NCBI RefSeq assembly: GCF_017939625.1
Contig: NZ_JAGKTC010000002.1
Location: 186,629 to 250,628, forward strand
Origin: Pseudoxanthomonas helianthi
GTDB lineage: Bacteria > Pseudomonadota > Gammaproteobacteria > Xanthomonadales > Xanthomonadaceae
Direction of reading: 5' to 3'
Length of the DNA stretch: 64,000 nt
Shown: positions 8,652 through 17,466 of the stretch, in pieces
How the letters are laid out: every line of letters starts with the position of its first letter
Numbering within the stretch: position 1 is the stretch's first letter
Made by a program: the position numbers and the translations under genes
Notes under the pieces: generated by a model
Told to the model about the DNA's origin: nothing
Database searches by the model: none
What the model saw: the letters and a program-made list of their open reading frames with translations, nothing else

Positions 8652-9191
8652 TCAACGCGGAGGCGGATGTCCCGGCTTCCGGTTGATCAACTTCCACATC
8701 CCGGCGCCAACGAACAGCGGCAGCCACACCCAGCGCAATTCCGAAAGCAACGTCTCCATGCCGCGTGCGCTGAGGAAACCCACGCCGATCGGCGAAACCC
8801 GGATCGGGCGCCATGGCGCGAACCAGCGCGCATCGTTCCATGGCCAAGCCAGCGCAACGCCAAGCCCGCCGGATGTCATCGCGTCCAGCAGCGGATGCGA
8901 AGCCGTGCATACGAACAGCCACGTCATGGCTTGCAAGGGGCTGCTTCGCAGCGGCTTCGCGACGCCGGCACCCAAGCCCGCGATCAGCAGCGCGAACAGC
9001 AACGAATGGCTTGCGCCACGATGGCCGAAGGCATCGGCATAAGGAATGTGCATCGCGAACGCGACGACGTCTGCGTCCGGCAGCATCGCTGCGACAACGC
9101 CAGCTGCGAGCAACCGCGACGAGACGCGCCCGCTTTCGCTGGCCACATACATCGCCAGCGGAACTGCGGCGTGCGTCAGGATGGTCGGCAT
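8652..9191 (-). CDS. YdjM-like inner-membrane metal-dependent hydrolase family protein
   Basis: 179-aa membrane protein starting MPTILTHAAVPLAMYVA. It carries the histidine/aspartate pattern of the YdjM (DUF457) family: THAAVPLA at the N-terminus, MLPDADVVAF, HRGASHSLLFALL and SHPLLDAMTSGG, spread over about four hydrophobic segments. Members are annotated as metal-dependent hydrolases by these motifs; no substrate is known to me. It lies convergent to thiL across a dispersed repeat and 3 bp downstream of the SGNH hydrolase stop, so it is probably the second gene of that minus-strand pair. Confidence 0.82.
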   Translation of the reverse strand: MPTILTHAAVPLAMYVASESGRVSSRLLAAGVVAAMLPDADVVAFAMHIPYADAFGHRGASHSLLFALLIAGLGAGVAKPLRSSPLQAMTWLFVCTASHPLLDAMTSGGLGVALAWPWNDARWFAPWRPIRVSPIGVGFLSARGMETLLSELRWVWLPLFVGAGMWKLINRKPGHPPPR

Positions 9192-9194
9192 GGA

Positions 9195-10049
9195 TCAGTT
9201 AGGGGCTCCAGGGTGCCCGGATGCTGCTTCCAGCAAGGGCGCCATGGTCGCGGCAGGCAGCACCTTGCGCTCGCCGGCAAAAGCGGGATCCGGCTCCATC
9301 GGCGAGGTTCCCTGCAACTGGCTGGCATCGGGCTTCAACGGAAAATCCAGGACTAGGTCGCGCGCGTGCGCGGGCTGTCCGGCGAGTTCGCGGTACAGGA
9401 CAGCAGCCACGATCAACGATGCGGGCAATGTGGGATGCAGGGCGGCGTCGGTGAATAATGGCTGCCCGGGATGGGAGGACGCATAAGCCCGCAACGCGGT
9501 ACCGGCGAATACGGGCTTGGCCTGCGTGCTCCTGGCCGCGATGCGTAGGCCGCGATCGAGATTGCCCTGCCAGGTCGCATCCGGACCCCAGGTCCCGAGC
9601 AGCAATACGCGAACGCCTTTCTTTCCCGCGAGTTCCGCGAACTGGCGGTGAGCACGCGAGCTTGCGAGGCATTCCGGTTCGCCACGATGCTGGCTGTCCG
9701 CAAGGCACGCGAGGATGCCACCGCGCTCTTGCAGCACCAGCATGTCCCAATGCCCTTGGTCGATGGCTTTCGCCACCGTTCCGTTCCGCCAATGCCATAC
9801 CAGGTCCGCTCCCGGCAGCACATAAGTCGTGGTGGAAATGGCCGGGCCGTTTTCCTGTGCGCTGGCCAATGCGCGCAACAAGCCCGGCAGGTTGTTCGTG
9901 TAGGTCAGGCTGTTACCCACGACCAATACCCGGAGGACAGGGCGTTCCGCCGCACCGGCAGCCGAGGCGGTGCCGCTCGAGGCAACGGCGAACAGCCACA
10001 GGCCGAACGCCAGCAAGGCTCGTCGCGACGCAGGGAGGAGCAGCTTCAT
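9195..10049 (-). CDS. SGNH/GDSL-like hydrolase, secreted or lipid-anchored
   Basis: 284-aa protein with a cleavable-looking signal peptide (MKLLLPASRRALLAFGLWLF, then VASSGTASAAG). Block I of the SGNH fold is VLVVGNSLTYTNNLPGLL, where GNS replaces the usual GDS; a WDMLVLQERGG segment may hold the later block, and the C-terminal DAALHPTLPASLIVA supplies the Asp-x-x-x-His pair. Substrate unknown; likely an esterase acting outside the cytoplasm. I chose the ATG at 10049 because it begins the signal peptide; the upstream extension runs antisense to neighbouring DNA and has shadow-like composition. Confidence 0.8.
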   Translation of the reverse strand: MKLLLPASRRALLAFGLWLFAVASSGTASAAGAAERPVLRVLVVGNSLTYTNNLPGLLRALASAQENGPAISTTTYVLPGADLVWHWRNGTVAKAIDQGHWDMLVLQERGGILACLADSQHRGEPECLASSRAHRQFAELAGKKGVRVLLLGTWGPDATWQGNLDRGLRIAARSTQAKPVFAGTALRAYASSHPGQPLFTDAALHPTLPASLIVAAVLYRELAGQPAHARDLVLDFPLKPDASQLQGTSPMEPDPAFAGERKVLPAATMAPLLEAASGHPGAPN

Positions 10050-10084
10050 GCCGACAGTGTAGGTCCGCGAGAAGCGGCTTGCGA

Positions 10085-10462
10085 TCAGACCTCGTCGGCG
10101 CGGAAAGCGTCCTTCAACCAGCGAAGGTCCGGCGCATCCGGATCCCCGCTGGCTTCGACCACATCGAAGCGACAAGCGGCCTGCGAATACGCCCGGTGCT
10201 CGGCGAGGAACATCTGCGCGGCCAGTACCAGTTTGCGACGTTTGCCGGAGTCGACCGAGGCGATGCCGCCGCCGAACGCGGACGAGCCGCGGTAACGCAC
10301 TTCGACGAAGACGATGCAATCGCCGTCGCGCATGACCAGATCGAGCTCGCCGCCGCGGTAGTTCGCGTTGGCGGCGATTTCGCGCAGGCCCGCCCGCGTC
10401 AGATAAGCCCGGGCGACGCCTTCGGCGTGCTTGCCGCGCGCCCGGCGGTCAGCCACCGCCAC
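10085..10462 (-). CDS. yraN: YraN family protein (UPF0102), endonuclease-like
   Basis: 125-aa protein with the YraN signature: [38 protein letters not shown], then VFVEVRYR (the E-x-K/R-like nuclease pattern) and [15 protein letters not shown]. The fold belongs to the PD-(D/E)XK-like group; its biological role is unclear. It starts with GTG at 10462 and overlaps the 3' end of lpoA by 14 bp, the arrangement seen next to rsmI in many gammaproteobacteria. Confidence 0.93.
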   Translation of the reverse strand: MAVADRRARGKHAEGVARAYLTRAGLREIAANANYRGGELDLVMRDGDCIVFVEVRYRGSSAFGGGIASVDSGKRRKLVLAAQMFLAEHRAYSQAACRFDVVEASGDPDAPDLRWLKDAFRADEV

Positions 10463-11828
10463 GGATCGGGGTGGCGCGGCCGCCGTTGAAGGTGGACCAC
10501 GCCGGCTTGCGCAGGACGTTGCCGAAGCCGTCGAGCTTCAACGTGCCGGTGGCGCCGTCGAGTTCGGTGTTGGGCCGTTCGATCAGCCGTTCCAGGTATG
10601 CGGTGAGCCGCCATGCGTCGTAGCCGAACGCGAACAGGCGTGCGGCCGGTCCGCGGGCGGAAGGCAGGTCGGTGTTCGCTGCGGCCGGCAGGCCCGACAC
10701 GCCGCGCGAAGTCCACACGTCGGTCGGGAACACGATGCCGTCCAGCGCGCTGTCCTGTTCGACCTTGCCGGTTCCGGAAGCCAATTGCGAAGTGCCGACG
10801 CGCGACTTGCCGCCGAAGCCGGCCAGTGCCAGCTGCGGCGCCAATAGACGCGCCGTGCCGCCCTTGACCGCGAGGAATACCGAGTCGGCGCCGGCCGCCG
10901 CAGCTGCGCTCAGTTTCGCCGACAGGTCGCCCGGCGCATCGGTCACGCTCAGCGTGTCGACGACCTTGCCGCCGCGCGACTGGAACTGTTCGCGGAACGC
11001 GCGCGAAGCCCGCATGCCGTTGTCGTCGCTGCCGCCGATCACCAGCGCGGCCTTGCGTTCGTGCCCCAGCAGGTATTCGGCGGCGATCAGGCCGTCGTCC
11101 TCGGGCGCCAGCGAAAAACCGGCGTTGCCCGGCGGCGGCGCGGCATTGCCGCGGTTCAACGCCAGCACCGGCACCTGCAGTTCGCCGCGGGCGAACACCG
11201 CGCTGACTTCGTCGCGGCCCAGCGGGCCGATCACGAAATCGGCACCCGCGGCGACCGCGCGGCCATACGCATCGACCGCGCCGGCCGCGGTGCCGGCGGT
11301 GTCGTAGAAATCGATCTGCGGGCGACGCCGGCTTTCGCCGAAGTATCCGGCCAGCAGGCCGTCGCGCACCGGCGCGGCGGCGGTGGCGAGGTTGCCGGAC
11401 AGCGGCAGCAGCACGGCCAGCTTCACCGGCGGACGATAGCCGTCGCCTTCGGCCGGCGGACGATTGTCGAAATTCCAGCGTGCGGCGCTGTCGAACGGGC
11501 GCGGCAGCGGCAGCCCGCGGTTGAGCAGGGCCTTGCCGGCGAATGCGTACAGCGGATCGCCGGCCGGCAGCTTGGCGCTTTCGCGCGACAGCGTGGCGTC
11601 GTCGACGCTGGCCAGCAGGCGTTCGATCTGCTTGATGTTCTCGGCCTTGGCCTGGCCGGACAAGCCGGCCTGGGCGCGGGCCAGTTCGGCGGCCTGGGCG
11701 AAGGCAGCGCGGTCCTGCGGCGTCGAGGCCGGGCCGCTGACCTGGGTGGTCGCGCAGCCGGCGAACAGCAGTGCCAGCAGGACCGGGGCCAGCAGGCGCA
11801 GGTGCTTCCTTCCGAATCTCATGTCCAT
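10449..11828 (-). CDS. lpoA: Penicillin-binding protein activator LpoA (LppC family) lipoprotein
   Basis: 459-aa outer-membrane lipoprotein candidate: lipobox LLFAG-C25 after a hydrophobic leader. An N-terminal helical segment (residues about 35-120) is followed by a periplasmic-binding-protein fold ([66 protein letters not shown]). In E. coli LpoA activates PBP1A; the same role is inferred here. Start at 11828 or the second Met at 11822; neither has a strong ribosome site. Divergent from rsmI across 58 bp and followed by yraN. Confidence 0.9.
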   Translation of the reverse strand: MDMRFGRKHLRLLAPVLLALLFAGCATTQVSGPASTPQDRAAFAQAAELARAQAGLSGQAKAENIKQIERLLASVDDATLSRESAKLPAGDPLYAFAGKALLNRGLPLPRPFDSAARWNFDNRPPAEGDGYRPPVKLAVLLPLSGNLATAAAPVRDGLLAGYFGESRRRPQIDFYDTAGTAAGAVDAYGRAVAAGADFVIGPLGRDEVSAVFARGELQVPVLALNRGNAAPPPGNAGFSLAPEDDGLIAAEYLLGHERKAALVIGGSDDNGMRASRAFREQFQSRGGKVVDTLSVTDAPGDLSAKLSAAAAAGADSVFLAVKGGTARLLAPQLALAGFGGKSRVGTSQLASGTGKVEQDSALDGIVFPTDVWTSRGVSGLPAAANTDLPSARGPAARLFAFGYDAWRLTAYLERLIERPNTELDGATGTLKLDGFGNVLRKPAWSTFNGGRATPIRGGG

Positions 11829-11886
11829 TGCTACTCAGCAGGCGGGGCGGGCTACGATTCTACCCTTGCCGAAGGAAGCTCACTGA

Positions 11887-12729
11887 ATGACCGCAGACGG
11901 TCCCGGAACCCCAGGAACCCTGTTCATCGTCGCCACGCCGATCGGCAACCTGGCCGACCTCTCGCCGCGCGCGCTCGAAACCCTGCGCACGGTCGATGCC
12001 ATCTGCGCCGAGGACACCCGCCATACCCGGCAGCTGCTCGCGCATTTCGGTTTCGAGCGCCCGTTGCTGGCCCTGCACGAACACAACGAGGGCGAGATCG
12101 CCGAGCGCATCGTTGCGCGTTTGCTGAACGGCGACAGCCTCGCCCTGGTGTCCGACGCCGGCACGCCGCTGGTCAGCGATCCGGGTTTCCGCCTGGTCCG
12201 CGCCGCCCGCGCGGCCGGGGTGAAGGTCTCGCCGGTGCCCGGGCCGAGCGCGTTGATCGCCGCGTTGAGTGCGGTGGGCCTGCCCAGCGACCGCTTCGCC
12301 TTCGAAGGCTTCCTGCCGGCGAAGGCCTCGGCACGGCGCGAGCAACTGCAGCGATTGGCCGGCGAGCCGCGCACCCTGGTGTTCTACGAGTCCTCGCACC
12401 GCATCGGCGAAGCGTTGGCCGACATGCGCGCGGCCTTCGGCGACGAGCGTCCGGCGGCGATCGCGCGCGAGCTGACCAAGCTGTTCGAAACCGTGCTCGA
12501 CGGCACGCTGGCGCAACTGCAGGCGAGGGTCGAAGCCGACGAGAACCAGCGCAAGGGCGAGTTCGTCGTCGTCGTGCAAGGCGCGGGCGAAGACGATGGC
12601 GCGAAGATCGCCGAAGGCCGGCGCGTGTATGCGTTGCTCAACGAGCACTTGCCGCCGTCTACGGCGGCGAAACTGGCAGCGGAGATTTCCGGTGCGCCGC
12701 GTAAAGCCTTGTACGGGCAGGGTGGGTGA
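11887..12729 (+). CDS. rsmI: 16S rRNA (cytidine(1402)-2'-O)-methyltransferase RsmI
   Basis: 280-aa tetrapyrrole-methylase-fold enzyme that 2'-O-methylates C1402 in the ribosomal P site, using SAM. Motifs: LFIVATPIGNLADLSPRAL, CAEDTRHTRQLL, SLALVSDAGTPLVSDPG, VSPVPGPSALIAALSAVGLPSDRFAFEGFLP and TLVFYESSHRIGEAL. The ATG at 11887 follows AAGGAAG with good spacing. Divergent from lpoA. Confidence 0.97.
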   Translation: MTADGPGTPGTLFIVATPIGNLADLSPRALETLRTVDAICAEDTRHTRQLLAHFGFERPLLALHEHNEGEIAERIVARLLNGDSLALVSDAGTPLVSDPGFRLVRAARAAGVKVSPVPGPSALIAALSAVGLPSDRFAFEGFLPAKASARREQLQRLAGEPRTLVFYESSHRIGEALADMRAAFGDERPAAIARELTKLFETVLDGTLAQLQARVEADENQRKGEFVVVVQGAGEDDGAKIAEGRRVYALLNEHLPPSTAAKLAAEISGAPRKALYGQGG

Positions 12730-12755
12730 AGTGTTTACGCGCCGGTCTTTTGTCT

Positions 12756-12855
12756 CGTCATTCCGGCGAAAGCCGGAATCCATTTTGCTGTTGCTCCTGT
12801 TTCCTGAAAAGCAACGGCAAAAACCAATGGATTCCAGCTTTCGCTGGAATGACGA
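12756..12855. repeat. Inverted repeat between rsmI and chrA
   Basis: Left arm GTCATTCCGGCGAAAGCCGG (12757-12776, continuing AATCCATT) and right arm AATGGATTCCAGCTTTCGCT (about 12828-12847, continuing GGAATGAC) pair with a few mismatches. A diverged member of the GTCATTCC element family seen at 7403-7531. Confidence 0.75.
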
Positions 12856-12876
12856 TGTGAAAGACTTCAGCTGACG

Positions 12877-14088
12877 ATGGCGTCTCCATCCGCCGACACC
12901 GAGGCACGACAGGGCAAAGCTGGACACGTCTTCCTGGTATTCCTGCGCCTTGGCCTGACCTCGTTCGGCGGCCCCATCGCGCACCTCGGCTACTTCCGGA
13001 ACGAGTTCGTCGCGCGTCGGCGCTGGCTGTCCGAAAGCGAATACGCTGGCCTGGTCGCCCTGTGCCAGTTCCTGCCGGGACCGGCGAGCAGCCAGGTCGG
13101 CATGGCCATTGGCCTGTCGCGCGCGGGACTGCGTGGCGCATTGGCGGCGTGGTGCGGATTCACGTTGCCGTCGGCGCTGGCGATGATCGCGTTCGCGTAC
13201 GTCCTGTCGCATCGGGGTGCAGGGTTGCCGCCGGATGCGCTGCACGGCATGAAGCTGGTCGCAGTGGCGGTGGTCGCGCAGGCGGTGTGGGGCATGGCGC
13301 GGACGTTCTGCCGCGATGCCGGGCATGCCCTGATCGCGCTCGTCGCGACTGTTTGCGTGTTGTCATGGCCATCCGCGTGGATGCAGGTCGGCGTCATCGC
13401 GCTTGCCGGCATCATCGGACTCGCGTGGCGGAACGGCACCGATGTTGCCGTGTCGTCCGGATTGAAGGTGCCGGTATCGCGACGCTTGGCGGTGGCCTCG
13501 CTGGTTTCCTTTCTTTCCCTGCTGATCGGCTTGCCATTGCTGGCTGCCGCAACGGCGTCGACCGACCTGCGCATTGCCGATGCGTTCTATCGCACCGGCG
13601 CGTTGGTGTTCGGCGGCGGCCATGTCGTGTTGCCGTTGTTGCGCGCCGAGACCGTCTTACCCGGCTGGATAAGCGCAGGCGATTTCCTCGCCGGTTATGG
13701 CGCGGCGCAGGCCTTGCCGGGACCGTTGTTCACCTTCGCCGCTTTCCTCGGCACGGCGATGAAGATCGGGCCTGGCGGCTGGGGTGGCGGATTGTTGTGC
13801 CTGTTAGCGATCTTCCTGCCATCGCTGTTGCTGGTATTGGGCGTGCTGCCGTTCTGGGAAAACCTGCGCCAGCGACCGAAGATGCGCGCCGCGCTGGCTG
13901 GGGTGAACGCTGCGGTCGTCGGCCTGCTGCTGGCCGCGCTGTACGACCCGCTGTGGACCAGCGCAGTCGGCGATTGGCGCGACATCCTGCTCGTCATTGC
14001 CGGCGTCGCAGCGTTGATGTGGGCGAAATGGCCGCCGTGGGTCGTGGTCCTGGCGCTGGGAGCGGCGGGATTCTTCGTCGCGGCGTGA
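12877..14088 (+). CDS. chrA: Chromate efflux transporter ChrA
   Basis: 403-aa inner-membrane protein of the CHR family, expected to export chromate with the proton-motive force. It is the long, two-domain form: the N-terminal half has LTSFGGPIAHLGYFRNEFV and LCQFLPGPASSQVGMAIG; the C-terminal half repeats the pattern as LVFGGGHVVLPLLRAE and YGAAQALPGPLFTFAAFLG. About 10-12 hydrophobic segments. No chrB or other regulator is adjacent, so inducibility cannot be inferred. Some homologues have not been shown to give chromate resistance. Confidence 0.92.
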   Translation: MASPSADTEARQGKAGHVFLVFLRLGLTSFGGPIAHLGYFRNEFVARRRWLSESEYAGLVALCQFLPGPASSQVGMAIGLSRAGLRGALAAWCGFTLPSALAMIAFAYVLSHRGAGLPPDALHGMKLVAVAVVAQAVWGMARTFCRDAGHALIALVATVCVLSWPSAWMQVGVIALAGIIGLAWRNGTDVAVSSGLKVPVSRRLAVASLVSFLSLLIGLPLLAAATASTDLRIADAFYRTGALVFGGGHVVLPLLRAETVLPGWISAGDFLAGYGAAQALPGPLFTFAAFLGTAMKIGPGGWGGGLLCLLAIFLPSLLLVLGVLPFWENLRQRPKMRAALAGVNAAVVGLLLAALYDPLWTSAVGDWRDILLVIAGVAALMWAKWPPWVVVLALGAAGFFVAA

Positions 14089-14128
14089 ACGGACGGCACC
14101 ACGGCATTCATGCGAAAATGCGCATGGC

Positions 14129-14473
14129 GGAGCCGGCCAGACAGTCGCGTCATCACTCGTGATGCCGAGGAAAGTCCGGGCTCCACAGGGCACGGTGCCA
14201 GGTAACGCCTGGGCGGCGCGAGCCGACGGAAAGTGCAACAGAAAGATACCGCCGATGGCTCTTCGGAGATCAGGCAAGGGTGAAATGGTGCGGTAAGAGC
14301 GCACCGCGAGTCCGGCAACGGACCGGCACGGCAAACCCCACCGGGAGCAAGACCAAATAGGGAGGCAATGCCGCGGCCCGCGGTGCCTCCGGGTAGGTTG
14401 CTTGAGCGTATCGGCGACGATGCGCCTAGAGGAATGACTGTCCACGACAGAACCCGGCTTATCGGCCGGCTCC
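14129..14473 (+). ncRNA. rnpB: RNase P RNA (type A)
   Basis: Catalytic RNA of RNase P, which matures tRNA 5' ends. Conserved 5' P4 region GAGGAAAGTCCGGGCTCC (about 14168-14185), ACAGGGCACGGTGCCAGG, GGAAAGTGCAACAGAAAG, the GGTAAGAGCGCACC block, GCAAACCCCACC..GGAGCAAGACCAAAT, and the 3' P4 strand AGAGGAATGACTGTCC (about 14430-14445) followed by ACAGAACCCGGCTTAT are all present. The ends GGAGCCGGCC and GGCCGGCTCC pair as P1. It starts 40 bp after chrA. Confidence 0.97.
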
Positions 14474-14518
14474 GCCCCTTTCTGCTGTTCCGGCAACGGA
14501 TCGCAATCGCCTCCCCAT

Positions 14519-14692
14519 GTGGGAGCGACGTAAGTCGCGAACGTCGAAGCGGCATGTCTTGCGGTTGCGTAACGACTGGAGAAGCTGTCGAGCCAAGCAG
14601 TCCGACGAGTGCAAGAAGGGCTTTCTTCCCGGCGGCAACAAAGGCGCGATCGAATCCCTCGCTTCGACGTTCGCGGCTTACGTCGCTCCCAC
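14519..14692. repeat. GTGGGAGCGACGTAAGTCGCGA inverted repeat overlapping the 3' end of the NRDE gene
   Basis: Left arm TGTGGGAGCGACGTAAGTCG (14519-14538, continuing CGAACGTCGAAGC) and right arm GCTTCGACGTTCGCGGCTTA (from 14671, continuing CGTCGCTCCCAC) are complementary apart from one position. The right arm encodes the last codons and stop of the minus-strand NRDE protein. Nothing else is seen between rnpB and that gene. Confidence 0.82.
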
Positions 14693-15463
14693 GTCGGGCA
14701 TCGGCGCATCGTCGTTGCGCAGCCGCGTTTCTCCCAGGAAAACGCCCTCCGGGCCGAAGCGGCGTTCGTGGATCCAGCCTTTTCCTTCGTGGTCGACGGC
14801 AATGATCGTGCTCGCCCGCGTTCCGTAGGTCGGGCCGCGGATGAAGGCGGCGGAAAGCATGCGTTCCTTTTCCAGGCCGATGCCGGTGTCGGGCAGTTCC
14901 GCATCCGGTGCGATGCGCCCGTCGGCCAATGCGTTCCATAACGGATCGAAATCGCCGTGTCCGCTTTCGATCCACTTCTCCATGACCGAGCACAGCATTC
15001 GCGTCTTCGGCCACGCCACGTCGAAGCCGCCATTGGACATGCCGTGTACGCCGGGCGCGATCGCGCGCCGCTCCACGCGTGGATGATTGCCTAGGTAGAC
15101 GCAGGCCCCGGCGTCGGCGACCAGCAGGTTGAACGGGGCGAACGCATTCGCTTCGGCGGCCAGCGCTTCGACATGGGCCGGTGCGCCGGCTGCGGTTTCC
15201 AGGAATCCGGTCGGCAAACCGCCGCGCGACGGACCGATGGTGGTGGCGAAAGGGTCGCGGACGTTGGTGACCACCGCGGCGCGGCCCCGGCCGTCCAGTC
15301 CCATCCAGGTGCCGCCGGATTGCAGGTCGCGGCCCGCGCGGATCCCCGAATCGGTCCAGCACGCCAGCGCGGCGGTCGGGCGGGCATGCCATTCATCGCG
15401 GTTGCCGGCCATCAGCAGGCGCCAGCGGGGATGGGTTTTCCAGGCGATGGCGACCAGGCACAT
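14678..15463 (-). CDS. NRDE (TANGO2-like) family protein
   Basis: 261-aa protein opening MCLVAIAWKTHPRWRLLMAGNRDEW, containing the NRDE motif that names the family, with the conserved N-terminal cysteine at position 2. Other blocks: GGTWMGLDGRGRAAVVTNVR, SRGGLPTGFLE, FNLLVADAG, HGMSNGGFD and YGTRASTIIAVDHEGKGWIHERRF. The cellular role in bacteria is unknown to me. The last residues DVGAT and the TAA come from the dispersed repeat at 14519-14692, so the ancestral C-terminus may have been altered by repeat insertion. Confidence 0.88.
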   Translation of the reverse strand: MCLVAIAWKTHPRWRLLMAGNRDEWHARPTAALACWTDSGIRAGRDLQSGGTWMGLDGRGRAAVVTNVRDPFATTIGPSRGGLPTGFLETAAGAPAHVEALAAEANAFAPFNLLVADAGACVYLGNHPRVERRAIAPGVHGMSNGGFDVAWPKTRMLCSVMEKWIESGHGDFDPLWNALADGRIAPDAELPDTGIGLEKERMLSAAFIRGPTYGTRASTIIAVDHEGKGWIHERRFGPEGVFLGETRLRNDDAPMPDVGAT

Positions 15464-15539
15464 GGAGGGATTGTGCGGCGGATTGCGCAGTTCAGGCGGG
15501 CGGACGAATTCTCACGAGCTGAAGAGACGATCCGTCTTC

Positions 15540-15680
15540 ACCCCGCATGGACACGACTGAATTTTGGCGAAATCTCGAAATTTGAGACTAAACAATTACT
15601 TGTGGATAAAGTTTGAACAATTCTCTGAAGTTCGCCGCAAGCTATTGAAAGTCATCATGATTTTTTCACCTTTCAGTTGT
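15540..15680. other. AT-rich non-coding block upstream of mraZ
   Basis: The gap between the NRDE start and mraZ is 328 bp. This part is visibly AT-rich compared with the surrounding coding DNA (for example GAATTTTGGCGAAATCTCGA near 15559 and TCATCATGATTTTTTCACC near 15651) and includes a TCTCGAAATTTGAGA imperfect palindrome at about 15572-15586. No coding sequence is seen. It probably serves as upstream promoter DNA for the division cluster. Confidence 0.5.
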
Positions 15681-15707
15681 TGACAAGCGATGGCGGACTG
15701 CTAAGGT
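15680..15707 (+). promoter_or_regulatory. Sigma-70 promoter of the mraZ (dcw) operon
   Basis: TTGACA at 15680-15685, 16-bp spacer, TAAGGT at 15702-15707. A perfect -35 box just before the MraZ-type repeats, with the -10 box overlapping the first repeat, fits a repressor-occluded promoter. Start site expected near 15714, about 80 nt before the mraZ GTG. Confidence 0.65.
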
Positions 15708-15750
15708 GGGCATCAGAGGGAAATCCGGGGTTTTAGTGGGTTTCCGTGGT
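15707..15750 (+). promoter_or_regulatory. MraZ operator-like direct repeats
   Basis: Five GG-rich tetramers start exactly every 10 bp: TGGG 15707, AGGG 15717, GGGG 15727, TGGG 15737, TGGT 15747. MraZ is known to bind TGGGN repeats separated by 5-bp spacers upstream of its own gene, giving the same 10-bp period. This supports autoregulation of the whole division cluster. Confidence 0.7.
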
Positions 15751-15791
15751 TCAATAGCCGCCCGAGAGCGGAAACCAAAGGTGCCGGGGAC

Positions 15792-16238
15792 GTGTTCCAG
15801 GGTGAGACTGCCATCACAGTTGACGACAAGGGCCGGATGGCGGTGCCCACCGCCTACCGTGAACTGGTCGCGCGTGAGTGCGGCAACCGCCTGGTGCTGA
15901 CCTACAACCCGTTCGAAGCCGGCAGCCTGTACCTGTATCCCGAAGCCGAGTGGCAGCGCGTGCGCGATGCCGTCAACGCCTTGCCCAGCACGCAGCGCGC
16001 GCATCGCAGCCTGCAGCTGAAGCTGGTGGGCGCGGCGACGCCGGTGGAGCTGGATGGCAACGGCCGCATCAGCATCCCGGCCAGCCATCGCAGCGCGGTG
16101 GGCATCGAGAAGAAAGCCGTGCTGCTCGGCATGGGCAGCAAGTTCGAATTGTGGAGCGAGCAGGCGCATCACGCGCAGATCCGTCAGACCTTGTCCGACG
16201 ACGATCTGAGCGCGCACATGCTCGAACTGAAGCTGTGA
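15792..16238 (+). CDS. mraZ: Transcriptional regulator MraZ
   Basis: 148-aa DNA-binding protein with two AbrB/SpoVT-like domains: [25 protein letters not shown] (first) and [33 protein letters not shown] (second). It binds upstream of its own operon and usually represses it; excess MraZ is harmful in E. coli. Translation starts at a GTG (15792), the position that aligns with the family. It heads the dcw cluster; rsmH starts 14 bp after its stop. Confidence 0.96.
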   Translation: MFQGETAITVDDKGRMAVPTAYRELVARECGNRLVLTYNPFEAGSLYLYPEAEWQRVRDAVNALPSTQRAHRSLQLKLVGAATPVELDGNGRISIPASHRSAVGIEKKAVLLGMGSKFELWSEQAHHAQIRQTLSDDDLSAHMLELKL

Positions 16239-16252
16239 CGGGGGGTGCCCGG

Positions 16253-17206
16253 ATGCGCCCCGATGCGCAGCCCGGACACCCCGCGGTGCTGCATCTGCCG
16301 GTGATGTTCGCGCAGGTCATGGAAGGACTGCGAGTGCTGGAAAACGGAACCTATCTGGATGGCACGTTCGGTCGCGGCGGCCATGCGCGCGGCGTGTTGC
16401 GAAACCTCGGCCCCGGAGGCCGGTTGTTGCTGATGGACAAGGACCCCGAAGCGATTGCCCACGCCGAACGCGAGTTCGCCGGCGATGCGCGCGTGGCGAT
16501 CCGTCGCGGCAGCTTCGCCGAACTGGCGCAATGGGACGCGACCGGGGCGGGGCTCGACGGCGTGCTGTTCGACCTCGGCGTGTCGTCGCCGCAGCTCGAC
16601 GTGGCCGAACGCGGTTTCAGTTTCGGCAAGGACGGCCCGCTGGACATGCGCATGGATCCGGATTCGGGCGAAAGCGCGTCGCAGTGGTTGGCGCGCGCCG
16701 GCGAGGCCGAGATCGCGGACGTGCTTTGGACCTACGGCGAAGAGCGCATGAGCCGGCGCATCGCCCGCGCGATCGTCGCGCGCCGGGCGCAGCAGCCGTT
16801 CCTGCGCACCGCCGACCTCGCCGAAACCATCGCCTCGGTGATGCCCCGCGACAAGTCGGGGATCCATCCGGCCACGCGCAGCTTCCAGGCGATCCGCATC
16901 CACGTGAACCGCGAACTGGCCGACCTCGAAGCGGGCCTCGATGGCGCGCTGGCGCGGCTCAACGCCGGCGGCCGGTTGGCGGTGATCAGCTTCCATTCGC
17001 TGGAAGACCGCATCGTCAAGCGTTTCATCGCCCGGCACGCGAAGGCGCCGCCGGCGAACCGACGCCTGCCGGAAACCACCGGCTTCGTCGCCTCGCTGAA
17101 GGAGATCGGCGGCGCGCAGCGTGCCGGTGCCGACGAACTGGCGACGAATCCACGCGCGCGCAGCGCCGTATTGCGCGTGGCCGAGAAGCTGGAAGGCGCG
17201 GCATGA
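16253..17206 (+). CDS. rsmH: 16S rRNA (cytosine(1402)-N4)-methyltransferase RsmH
   Basis: 317-aa SAM enzyme (formerly MraW) that N4-methylates C1402, the same nucleotide RsmI modifies. Motifs: [91 protein letters not shown] and [16 protein letters not shown]. The ATG at 16253 was chosen; a GTG at 16235 overlapping the mraZ stop is in frame and would add six residues. Its stop overlaps the ftsL start. Confidence 0.97.
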   Translation: MRPDAQPGHPAVLHLPVMFAQVMEGLRVLENGTYLDGTFGRGGHARGVLRNLGPGGRLLLMDKDPEAIAHAEREFAGDARVAIRRGSFAELAQWDATGAGLDGVLFDLGVSSPQLDVAERGFSFGKDGPLDMRMDPDSGESASQWLARAGEAEIADVLWTYGEERMSRRIARAIVARRAQQPFLRTADLAETIASVMPRDKSGIHPATRSFQAIRIHVNRELADLEAGLDGALARLNAGGRLAVISFHSLEDRIVKRFIARHAKAPPANRRLPETTGFVASLKEIGGAQRAGADELATNPRARSAVLRVAEKLEGAA

Positions 17207-17466
17207 CCCGCTTCCTGCTCGCCGTGCTGGTGCTGGCCAACGTCGCCACCGCGATCGGCGTGGTCTACGCGCGGCATCGCCACCGCACCCTGTTCGTCGA
17301 ACTGTCCAAGCTGGAGCGGCAGCGCGACGAACTGAATATCGAATTCGGCCGTCTGCAGCTGGAACAGGCGACGGTGGCGGAGAGCACCCGCATCGAGCAG
17401 GTCGCCACCACCCGGCTGGGCATGAAGTTCCCCGAAGCGGGCGACGTGGTGGTGGTGCGGCCATGA
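17203..17466 (+). CDS. ftsL: Cell division protein FtsL
   Basis: 87-aa bitopic protein: one N-terminal membrane helix ([20 protein letters not shown], residues about 3-22) followed by a coiled coil ([28 protein letters not shown]) and a short periplasmic tail. It bridges FtsQ, FtsB and FtsW/FtsI in the divisome. Identified by size, topology and its place between rsmH and ftsI rather than by strong sequence identity. It overlaps both neighbours by 4 nt (ATGA). Confidence 0.93.
   Translation: MTRFLLAVLVLANVATAIGVVYARHRHRTLFVELSKLERQRDELNIEFGRLQLEQATVAESTRIEQVATTRLGMKFPEAGDVVVVRP

Noticed and set aside
8652-10049. YdjM-like protein plus SGNH hydrolase as part of a novel two-gene system
   Set aside because: The two genes are adjacent, but nothing in sequence or context links their functions.
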